Shown here in pieces: positions 27,001-39,000 of a stretch of DNA of 64,000 bases; within the stretch, counting starts at the first letter, position 1, and each line of letters starts with the position of its first letter. The translations under genes and the position numbers were made by a program. Below the pieces are notes generated by a model that was not told the origin of the DNA, did not search any database, and saw nothing but the letters and a program-made list of their open reading frames with translations. This DNA comes from Symsagittifera roscoffensis. Taxonomy: Eukaryota; Xenacoelomorpha; Acoela; Convolutidae. Where the stretch lies: NCBI RefSeq assembly GCF_963678635.1, contig NC_087064.1, forward strand, positions 46,609,346 through 46,673,345, written 5' to 3'.

Positions 27001-30000
27001 TTTTAATGAAAATCATCCCCATAAAGAAGAAAAGGATAGATTTCGCTCCTTGTAACAAATCAATTATGGCAAATAAGCTTCTTTCAACCAATTTTGAACA
27101 ATTTTTTAGACGGATTAACTCTCTGCTGACGCGTTAATAGCGCGAAATATATCGCGCGTTAAATGTCCCAAATTGGCCAAAATGGCAATTTTAAACCCCC
27201 ATAACTTTACAAAAAACGATCACAGGTAAAATATTTTTTCAAATTTGAGCTCAAGACAACAATCCCCTTTGAATGATATAAAAAATTCCGTCTAAAATGG
27301 CTAGTTAAAAAGTCGAAATTTGTCTGAAGAAAAAAACCCACCCCGAGCACAAATATTCCGTTACTTTCGTATCGAAAGTCGGAACAATGACACTTAGCAG
27401 GAAAATGATGTGATAATTGAAATGGAATTAACTGTACTCTTTCAACAGTATAAAAGCTATAAGAGAGCGCAAACGAACTCATCTTTAGCACAAAGAGTTG
27501 ACAAAATGTTGATTAAACGGTTTCCCCCTTTTTAACTCTAAACAAACTAAGCTGACCTTGAAATACTGCCATTTCACTTTACCCATCGTTAGAAAACTTC
27601 AAAAAACAATCGAAAAAATTAAGATACTCAGCATCACTTATTCAATTTCAGTTTTTCTATAAAATTAAGTTAGGCATCATTACTTGGCTCCCGGGTTGAC
27701 CTCCATACACCAAAAATGCTTATCATACAATTCCATTCAACAAAAACCATTATCATACAAATCCATACATCAAGTGTATGGAGAAAATGCGTGTCATACA
27801 ATTTTCATACGTTTCTGAAAAACAATAGATAAAAAATTGAACCATTATTTCTGCGGCTTTTTGAGAACAGTTGAACAGACTGGTGACAAAAAAGACTGAT
27901 TTAAAATATTTTTTTTTTTTGAAAAAATGCTTTTCATACAATTTCCATGTATGGAAATTGTATGACTGGCATTTTTTGATGGCGACACAAAAATGAAACT
28001 TTTTTTTCAACCGCAAATCGAATTTTGTACACAAACGAACATTTTTCGAAAAAATTTTTTTGCATGCAAAATTTAATTTTTTGTGTGCATAACGTAGTCC
28101 TGGATACAATAGTATATGTCTGATAATTTGAAAATTCAAAAATTTAAAATAATCATCCCTGAAAAACTTTGCCAAAAATTAAAAGTTTGTTAATTTTTTT
28201 GCATAATTTATGAAAGACATCTGTTCGGTCTTTGTCACTTGTTCGGTTGCAAACACAACCCAAAATTTTTCAGAAATTAAGTTTAGAAACAAAAAACAAT
28301 TTTTTGGTTTTTGGAGAAAACACCTATTATACAATTTCCATTTATGGGAAAATGTTTACTACTGAGTTTTCATATAATTTTCTGTACGTATGGAATTATA
28401 TGAAATTGTATGAAAAGAAATTTCCCATTTATGAGAATTGTATGATAAGCATTTTTGGTCAACCCGGGTCACCTGACTTTCTATTTTTCCTCACGATTAT
28501 CGACTCTTCTTCCGCAAACAATGTCATACTCTATTTCCTCATTTTTCTGATGAGTCTGTAAGTTCCAACAACTTCCTGTTGAAATGATCGCCGATGATGA
28601 TTGATCTGACTCATGCGCCCTTCCTTTCCACGACCTATTTTGTGCTCAACTAGATTAGGCTGCTAATTTGGTTTGCCCTTGTATTTGTGACGCACTTGAA
28701 CATAATGAATATTCGTCGGAGAAGTATTCACAATCCTCGGCAATGTCCTCATCGGCTTCACGTGTTACTCTTCGATGCAATATCTAAATTCATAGTTTTC
28801 TGAAATGTAAACTTTGGTTTTATCCAGATATCATTTTTTATCGCCTTTCCCTTATCGGTAATAATTGTATGATCAATTATTGTTTTGAAAACTTTGTCTT
28901 TGATTGCTCTTCTTACTTTTGATCCATATCTTTTGATCCATATCCTTTCCCTTATCGGTAATAATTGTATGATCAATTATTGTTTTGAAAACTTTGTCTT
29001 TGATTGCTCTTCTTACTTTTGATCCATATCTTTCGAGATGCAATAATTTTCATCTGGTGAATGAGTCAGATCAAATTCAAGGTTTCTGGAGGATTTGGAG
29101 CGACTTGTTTCATGCTCCTGACCATCTCTAAACCTCCTTAAGCCCTGGTTTTTGATCGTTTCTTAACGTATATGCTAACAACGGGTTCCTGTCTGTGAAT
29201 TTTTTGAGGACCTCAGCTCCTTTTTGTTTGACTGCTTCCTGACTAGACGCTAATCCTGCCTCAGCCAGAGTTTCCAAGATTTTTAGACTTTTTGAGTCTA
29301 CTGAGTGTCTCCATTTTTTAGGTCGCACATCTCTGCTTGTTGATCGATGGAATGCTTTTAACCTCGTGCGCGAGTTCGATCAGGCCCTCGTGGGCTCTGG
29401 TGCTAGCCTGTCCCTTTCCAATCTTTCGCGACCTAATTTATTTAACAGATTATCTGTTAAAAAGGAGAAACTTGTGTTCGGCTTCAACCCGAAAGGTGAT
29501 TTAATTGCATCCAGTTGCAAATCACTTTAACTTGGAACTTAGGGTCCAAATGCATTGTCCCTGAGCTCCCTCTAACAGTTTGAATACATCTTTCTACCAT
29601 CCGGACAAAAACCTGTTTAATTTCTTTCTTTTCATAAAACTCTTACCTTGCAACAGGTTTAAAATCTGATCAAGGATCCGTAGCTTCTGAATTGGGCGTA
29701 TAATATAGCTGGAGGTACACTTTTGGAAGTTTGATAAATTCTTCTTCCCAGGTTCTTTTAGTGATCAAAGGTGATTGATATTTCGTAGGACAATCTTTTG
29801 CCACTTATATATATATATATATAGTTGTTTCACTTGCAATCCAATGATGGGCCGGCGAAACCAATTGCAGTTCCTCTTTCGGTGCAAACAATTCAGGTAG
29901 CGGTTTGATTGGTTTCAATATTTGGTTTTCATATTTTTATATTCTAAGCTTATTCTGAGCCTTATCTGCTATTTTTCCGAAACTTATTGTTTTAAGGGTG

Positions 30001-33000
30001 TATCGGTGGCCATCAGAACTAGACAGCGGAGTCTAACGTCGCTTTTTCGGTTTAAGCGATTAAGGGCCGCCTTCCGTATGCAGAATGAGATGAACACTCG
30101 GTTATCTATAAAAACAAAACCATTAATGACTGCAGCTTACTTCCAGATATGGCAGATATAGCTTCCTAGTCGTATGCATATTTCTCTATCTATGGCCTAG
30201 TAACACTACCTCAGTGGTGTCCACGGTAGTTAGGTCGGCTTAAAAATCTGCAACCAAAAAATTTAATAATCATTTTGTGAATGACTTTTTATCTGCTGAA
30301 CGGACTGGCGTTTTTCTCGTGCGTTGATACGCTGTTCACTTGGCTCAATATGATGTTAGTTCTCAATGACTTTGTTGACTTCTTTGACTAAAGTTGGTTA
30401 AGATTTTGGCCTTTTTTTTCTTTAAACTGGTTGCTGATGTTATTTTACACCCTCTTTGGCCTAATTTGTTGAGTTACTTTTAAATGAGCTGCAGCGTTTC
30501 ATTCTGCTCCGACTTCTACATGTGTCTGCCAAAGTTTGTTGGTTCGTCTAATTGCTAATCTAGGGTAAGTTAAAATCGCTATTTGAAATCTAAAAAATGT
30601 GATGATTTACAATATTTTTCAACATATTACGCTGGAGACCAGGAAAATTCTTTACAATTCAAGTTAGAGCAAATGTTTTCCTTTTTGATTGGCTGGCAAT
30701 GCTTTTTGCACCCTCTTGCAAATTTACGTAATGAACATTGAAAAACTGCGTGGTAGAGTTGCTCAAATTTTATTGACTCAACTTACCGCCTTCGATTGAA
30801 CTTATACAATTTCAGCAATCGACTCTTAATATATGTAAAATAAAATAATGAACCGTAGAAATTGATCTGCCTATCTTTTTAGGCGTGATTGATACGAAGA
30901 ATTAAATTGCTTTCCTTGAATGCTAAATCAAAGGCTTTGTGGTCCATAAGGATTTAAGAATAGTTCCTTAACAATTAATTTCTGCCAAAAACACATTACT
31001 AGACTACTGCCAGTCGCTCTAGCTTGTTAGTAGAGTACTTATGTTCCGCTTGACTTAAAAACTTAGATGTGAAGGCACTTGGCGTCTAACTTCTTGGTTT
31101 TATTTATTGTTCCAAAGCGACCCCTAAGTCTTTCTGGATTGCATCACTCTTTCTGCTTGATGTTATTCATGCATCATAATGGGAAACTTTTGTTATTTTG
31201 CTCATTTTTTTCAGATTTCTGTGAAAATTATTTCTGGTATGTCTATCAAGATAAACGACTGTTTGTTGCTTGCTCTTAGTGAACGTCCTAATTGCTCTGT
31301 TTTTGGGTTTTGGGCTTAATCATGGAATAAGTCTTAACAAGTGATTCAGATTCCCATTGAAGGATCTGCCTTGATTCAGAGTTTTCAGTGGTGTTAGATT
31401 TAAAGCTGATTCAGTTTTTGAATGATTTTGCCGGATTCATTTTAAGACTAACTTTTCTTTAAACTCACGTTGGTTTTTTTTAGACGCAATTTGTTTTTCT
31501 TTTAGTCTTTCTGAGACTTCCTCCACTTTTTTCGTTGTGATCTGAAAAAGAACTTTCTGGAACGATTAGTTTTGTCGTCCAGAAAAAAGAGTGCTATTCG
31601 CAGTGTATTATCAGTTGCTTTTTTTGGCGTATCTGCGTGTCCTCAAAACCTTGTTTTGAAACTGTAGGTACCAGTAAGATCACTGCAGACAATATTGAAA
31701 TTTCAATGTATGCTCGCGGACTCGTTTAAATGTAATGTGGCATCTGGAACTTGTTATTAAAAAGTTGTACCCTCATCGGTTCAGCATCTATCGCTAATTT
31801 AACTGAGCCGTCTTTTTTGCCATTGCGACTACTGGAGCTACAAATTTGTCCATGTGCAACTGTCCAATTTGATAATATGTGCTTCCTATATCATTTTTTT
31901 TTGCTTTCGCTCCCAGTTATGGCTGGATGAGAATTGCGAATTTGTTTCCTAAATAGACTTCAATGGAGACTTGAAAAGTGATTTTCTAATCTTACGAGTA
32001 CGTTGTTATTTTTCTTCATGAATCAGTTCTTCAGAGTTTTGATTGCTTTGATTAAAATTTTCGTTTTCGATTGCTATGGTTTCTCTGATTTGAACTTTTG
32101 TCTGTTTGACTTTTGTTGTCACGATACCAATCTTGGGTTGTGTTTCTGATCCCAATTGCACCTTGTTCTTCTTCTGATATTATGAAGTGTACAATTTTTT
32201 GCTACCGAGTCATTTGAATGTATATCGATGACTCATGTACCAAATTTTCCGATTGAGTGATGGTTGTAATCAACGTTTTTTGTTGTATGATTGGGAACTC
32301 ACGAATGATAATACTCTACCATTTTCCAACTTTTTCAATAAGAGATCTCTGGTTTTCTTGATTACAAATGATTGCCGATTTCTAGTGTCCCAGGTGGCAC
32401 TGCATTTAGAGCTTGTTGTTTTGAGTGCTAACCTGAGGCGCTTTGTTTGGCCTCTGTCCGAGTCTTTGAAGTTGCAGTCCTTTTCCTTGTCTGAAAAATT
32501 GTTCTCGAAATTGAATTTTGTAGAGTTAAGATATTTTGCGAAAACAACTTTCTTTTCGCAACTGTTACATGATGAAACTATTTATTTTTGTTGTGGGTTG
32601 CCACTCCCACTAAATTTTGTGAGTTTTCTATTTCTAAGATTTTTTTGCTACGATTTTTTATTTTACCCTTGTTCCGACTTTGATTGTTTCGTTTGGATTC
32701 GGTTTGGGTTCTCTTTTTTTTTCAAACCAATTTTATTTTTGTAGCTAGAAACTTTTGAAGCTGAATTAATGTCACCTAAAAGGTACTGACAACCTGAGTT
32801 CAATTTTAAAAAACTTATATATCTTTAACGAGTGATAACTTTTAGTAAAGGTATGGGCGTTTGATAATTGCCATATTGGCCAATTTGGGCAATTAGCGCA
32901 AAATAAGTATCACCAAATTTCCCTTGAGGCATACTCTGCTACACCCTAACACGTCTTAACTATGCGTTAAGAGAAAATTTTCAAAAAACTTTGAAAAGTG

Positions 33001-36000
33001 TTGAATTTTTTTCAGGCTTTATCGAAATTTTAACAAATTTTTATCAAACAAAAACAAATACAGCCCGTTGCGTGTACAAGTAGCTCATAATTGTTTGACC
33101 AAATTCACAAAGAAAAGTTTGTTTTTCTTTCTTTTTTTTTTCAAAAAATTCATCGGAAAAAATTCTGTTCAACTGTTTCGAAAGTCAATTTTCACAATTA
33201 TTGAATAATTTTTCATTTTTAGCACTGTCGGATTTCGGCACTGTTGAACGCCCCTCGTCAATTTCAGTTTACTCTTACTCGAGAAAGCCAAAACATACCC
33301 AAGTTTGGTGAAAGTTTCCAATTTCGACAGAACCGGTCGAAAAATAAGTTGAGCATGTCGACTTAACTTGTTTCCTTCGTTGTGGCATGCAAAGCTTTTT
33401 TCTTGGAAAGTTGAGACTTTTTAGATGAGACGATTTAATTTCTACTTCCAAACTTACTGGTACTGCCATATATTCTATTCGCAATACAGAACAATCTAAA
33501 AAAGTTTATTACATGAAACCGTATTGTTTTGCCTAGGCGATCATTCTGGCTTTTTTGACATGGGTTCGGACAAGTGAATAATCTCCCCCTGAATCAATTT
33601 AGACGGAGATTCTTCACTTGGTTAAAAGTAATATTTTTCAGCCAGTCAGGTTTGAGCATAGTACATGCAGGTCTCGCGATTTGCCATTTAGTTTTATGGA
33701 GGGGATTGCTCACTTGGTATTTAGGGGGTGATGACTTAAAAAACCGGCATTTTTTGAAAAAAAAAATGAAAACGCGCTCCATTTTCCAAAAACCCTAGAT
33801 GTGCTTTTAGTAAAAACAAAGTTTATAGAACCCTTTATGATACAAAATAGGTTTATAATGACTAATTATTTGTCAACGTGTTCAATTCGCAACCTCTGGG
33901 CTGCTAATTGATTGCAGCGAGATTGGTAGCTAAATCTAGTCCATTAGAAAAAGATAATGTCGTTCACGTGGGGTCTTTTGTTCAGCCCTTTGTATAGTTT
34001 GACCCATTGGACTCCCCTTTTTATTACTAGTGAGGGTAAGCTGCGACTGCGTTGGTGCGATGATTAATCCCAATTTAGACTGTCACTCCGCCCATAAATA
34101 TCTCTGCCGTTTACCAGCTGCACCCCCTGTCACTCACACCCATGATTACTCTCTCCGTCTCTTCTCTCGTCTTCCTCTATCTACCCTACTCGGTTTTAAT
34201 GCTTCATTATTTCAACAACTGCAAATCTTAAGCTGGATTTTTAACGACTTCTTCCTATATGGTTAGCAATCTAATGTCTAAACTGCAGTTACCAATTAGA
34301 ATAAATTGCCTCTAAATGATTATTAATAATTAAAGCTCTAAGTGAAGAAGTAGCATATGATTCTGCGAACGGTGTTTCCTTACCTTAATTTATTCTTATT
34401 CCGAAGTTTTTATTTGGATACCTCAATCAGGTTTATTGCTACACCACTGCTCGAGGTACGTTATTACAAACGATTTATGCAATACGCTCTTGGCTCTTAC
34501 ACAAGATACGCATGCGACCAACTTTTGAAGCCCTCCCCCTCGCATTTTTTGAGTCGCACGCAGGCATTGATACTAAAACTCGATAACTGGATACTGAAGC
34601 TGCAAAAAAATGGATACCCGCTCTCATCAAGGCATTACCAAAAATGGCTCTTTTTCCTTTTCCGCCCCACCTCACATAAGCGTCAATTTTATGGTGTTAT
34701 GAGGGGTTTTACAAGGTTAATCATGGAGACCAAATATGTTTTTAATGGCCTAAATAGTTCGCATGCCACTTTTCGTAACATTCGGATAACGTGAACAAAG
34801 TTTCACTAGTAAAATTTTCCATGTGGGGGGGGGGGGGGGGGGGGGGGGGGGGAGGAAAAAGAGCCCCAAAAACTCAGAGTTACTGCTTTTTAATAGTAGT
34901 TTTTAAATAGTGCTAGTCAGGGGCGGATGTAGGATTTTCTCGAGGGGGAGGGGCGGATTTTGTCGACTTTTTTTTAGGTCGACCAAATTGGTTTTCGAGC
35001 TCTCCCAAATCACAAAAAACATTGAAAAAAAAGAGGCCACAAAGGCGTTGTTGAGCACTTTTTGGAAAATGTTTACCAAAAAGTCGCGTTTTTTCGGCTG
35101 GCACTCCCCCTTAATTTAAGTATATATTGGCGCCCAAGGCGCCTTTAGAATAATTTTAAGGTCCATCAACCAAAATTGGATATCTGAAAGTAGTTCAAAG
35201 GAGGGACCCCTTGGGTCATTAAGGGCTCGAATCCCCGAGGGAGGGAAAGGGTGTCCAAACCCCCCCCCCTAAATCCGCCCCTGGTGCTAGTATTGCGTTT
35301 TAAATGCTGCTACTAAGCACTCTTTCAGTCCATATTAGATATTATTAATTGTAACAGAGTTTTGTTTAATGTTTTTTTTTATACATCCAACTGAATTAAA
35401 TTAAGAGTAATTTTTCGGCTTTTGCCAAAACCTTCCAAAAAAAGATCACAGGTGAAATATCTTTTCAAATTTAAGCTCAGGACAACAATTATCTTTGATT
35501 GATATTAAAAATTTTGGTCAAAATTGGCTGAGTAAAAAGTCAAAATTTGACTGAAGAAAAAAAATTTCCAAATTGCGTTCCAAATTTCAATTTAGAGCGC
35601 AGTAATCCACCGCTTACGCGTGTTTCAAGTACGCAATATGTCGCGCGCTAATTATGCCAAATTAGCAAAATTAGCATTTTTTAAACCCCTATAACTTTGC
35701 AAAAAATGATTACAGGTGATCTTGTTTTTTATTTAATCTCAGGAACACAATATCTTTTAGACCTAGGCATAAAAAAGCACCCCAAGATTTAAAATGTCCT
35801 CCATTAAGAAAAATGTCTTTCAAAGCTTCTAAAAGAAGCCAGTTAGGTAAGCAGAATAATTAGGGCTTAATCTTCATAAGAGTGTGCTTGCTTCCATTTT
35901 ATGAATTTTTACGAAAACAAATCCAGGCATTTTCAATTTTAAGGTCAAATGAAAAATTCAAAACAAAACAGTTTCTACGATTGATTAAAATATAAACTAA

Positions 36001-39000
36001 ATGTTTTCTCCTTGCTTGCGTTCAGTAACAAAACGCTCAAATTTTTATTTAGATGTTTTTTGCGGCCGGTAAGATTTGACGTTGACATAAAACATACCCG
36101 AATTGATTTTTGCTTGTGGAACGTGAATTTGCTTGGAGAAGGCAAGCATAAATATTTGAGCAAAAAATCAACTTTGTTTCTTTCAAATATTTCACTTGAT
36201 AATCTTAGAGAAAAAAACTTTTTTCTTTGCATTTTTTTGCACAAATATTAGAAAAACACGAAAAGTTCAAAATTACAAATCAGAAAAGACATGTTAAACA
36301 AGAATATCTGGTTGTTGTGAGAATAGTTCAGAGTTTTCCAACCAACATGTTTTCTATTAGAAGTTCAAAAATAAGCAAAAAAATTCAATTTTCTTCAGCA
36401 GTCTTTGCTAAATTGTTTTGGAAAGGGTTTAATAAACTTGGTAAAAAACTCAGAAGGAAAACTACATAAAATTGCAGTAGAACTTGCGGTAAAGTTAAAT
36501 TTGGTGACTTGCTTTTCTTCGGGAGTCAAATTTGGGAATAAAATACTTAAAAAACCTTACGCCATAGTTTTTTCCGGCACTTTGTGAAGTGGTCAAAACA
36601 AAAGTTGTAATTTTTCGGAAAACTCTGCATGCTTTTAAGCTACAATGTATTGTAAAAAATTATGTGGAGAACCATTTTTGCTGCTCTTTAAAAATCGAAC
36701 CTTCGGAAGCTTACTGTGCATTGGAGTCAATGAAGACTACTCTAATTTCGTCTCTTTTCGGAAAAATTTCAACAAAAAAAGCGTTTTTTTTCTGATAATT
36801 TTCTTGATATATCGAAATAAAAGTTTCTAGAAAACTATTGAATTGAACTTTTGTTTCACTAGTTTTGCCATATTTCGTAGTACACTTTGACAGAAAAAAC
36901 TAGCCCAAAAACTCATTGACAGATACGTACTTTCTCAAAAACATTTATCAAAAAGATAATTTGTGGTTTTGGTATCTTAAGGGTGCCAAAAGAGCTCGAT
37001 AACCTAATTTGTCGGCGAAATGAAAGATGAAAGAATAAGTCGTCCACTTATTGAAAAAAGTCAATAAGCCTCTCACCCTTCAGGCCATTCTAGGTTCACC
37101 TATAATAATATCTGACTCCGAGTGATTCCGCCTCTGCCTGTGACGAACGCAACCAATACATGTCGTTTCATTTTTTGAGATTTGGTATCTTAGAACATTT
37201 TCATTTACGTTTTACAATCAGCTTAATTTTTAGTTTAACCAAAGCTGAAGAAGTCTTTCTGCTAAAAGATGCCCTGGTTATTAACAAGTGTCCTATTTTA
37301 TTTAAAAATCCAAAACCTTTATTGATGCCTGTGTCCTCTATATATAAAAGGGGCTCATCTGTATTCAAGATGATCCCTCTCACTTTTTTGCTCCCTGCTC
37401 TTAATCAAAGCTAGATGGGTGCGAATATTGGGGAATGTTTTATAGCTGGTGTATAAACCACCCAAAGTGTAAGCCAGGTACCCTATGAGCCAGTCGCAAA
37501 AAATAAGAGTTAAATAGAAATTATTATAATTATTAAACTAACAGTTACAATAATAAAGCAAGCTTGAACTGAAATGACTCAAAATTCGGCTGTTTTGTAA
37601 ACTCTGCTTATTTTCGGTTCGTTAAACTTTCGGCTGGTTTGATCTGTTCACGCTCATTTTACAATTGCACTTTTGGCGCCAACTCCCATTGCTTCCTACC
37701 ACTAACGAGGCACATTTATGGAGAATGAGAGAGGGCTGCTCGTTCTGAATTGTAGCTTTATGACAAAATCAAAGTGGAATCAAAGTGGTCTTGTTGTTTT
37801 AATTATGACACACCACAATATGGAAAGTGTCACTATAACGGATTCGCAATGAAAAATGAGAGGTCAAAGTCTAGTCATGTTTTTGCCAATATTTTTGTTC
37901 ATAAAAAACTTCCCCTTCCAAATTCAATTTAACCGTCTTTAAAAACAACAGATAACCAAAATTTGGTTTAAAAGCTTGCCTAATCTATTTTGAAGCTACT
38001 AAAATGTAAGGATCCTTTCACTTTTTATCTGTTTATTGTCTTCTTTTCTGTCAGTTGTCACAGCCTTATAGTCAAGTTACTTTAACACAATTTACCCATA
38101 AGGGAAAGGACAAAGGAGTAACATGCGGAGCCTGTTGAACTATTTAAGGAGAACCGCTGTTGCATCCCTTAATTAAGACCTCTAATCTTTTTAGGTTATT
38201 TTTCTGGGTTTGATAATGTTGCCTCGCCCTTAATGAAATGAGCAAGGATCATGGTTTGTCTCCATCCACCGAACTTTTGATTACAAGTCATGGGTTAGAG
38301 CCTTTTCAGCCTGCAGATCAAACCTTAAAAATATATAAAACTCGATTATCATACGATTTTGCTTAAAATTGCGAATTTAATTAAACGTTTAAATATTTAG
38401 GTGAGTTGGACAAGGTGAAAAGAGATCGCAATGTAGAAATCGAGACCTTGAAAGAAGAACTGAGAATGCTTCGGGACGACAACCGGCGTCTTATGGACTC
38501 CAAAACGAACTCCTCCCATGTCAGGACCCCTGTCATTGCCCCTCCCCATGACCTCGGAGGAGCCCCCACCCCCTCTTCATCTTCTGCTGTTCCAGCAGGG
38601 GGATCACACGCACAGGAAGAGGAACTGGATTGGTACAGAGAGCACGTTCGAAAGGTAAAAACATATTTAGAGCAAAGCTTACCAAATGATTTTCCCCTAA
38701 GAATGTAAAATCAAATAATCTCGTAATATCGACCAACTCAAAAAAAAACATCAGTACCATCAGTAGATTTAATTTTTTAGACCCTTGTGAACATTAAATT
38801 TTTGTACTCAACAGTACAAAACTACTCAATAGTTTTCAGAATTAATGATTATAAAGCAGCCTTTTCTATTTCTTGTTGCTTAGTTAGGCGCACAGCTAAA
38901 AATATTAAAGTCTGTTATCACACTCTTGCAATTGAGATGCTTATCTGATGATATCTATCTTCGCAAATGGACAATATTTTCCCTCTGGGATGCCTAAATT

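Larger units (their letters stand above)
11376..38400 (+). other. Gene 1 intron 3, about 27 kb, filled with repeats
   Basis: The donor is GTATGG and the acceptor AAATATTTAG. The flanking exons match in phase (1 to 1), so the model needs no intervening exon, although small ones could be hidden. The content is mobile-element copies (listed separately) in AT-rich sequence. A 27-kb intron contrasts with the other introns of the gene (about 0.1-5 kb). Confidence 0.6.

Noticed and set aside
27753-28175. 140-codon minus-strand frame
   Set aside because: Lies wholly inside the family C foldback element and is Lys/Phe-rich chance sequence.
29800-29825. TA microsatellite as a possible regulatory site
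   Set aside because: A short TA run in AT-rich DNA is ordinary.
32235-32744. 169-codon plus-strand frame
   Set aside because: Phe/Leu-rich translation of a pyrimidine-rich stretch; no domain, splice sites or start context.
34357-34794. 145-codon plus-strand frame
   Set aside because: No recognisable motif and located in an intron; no splice context supports it.
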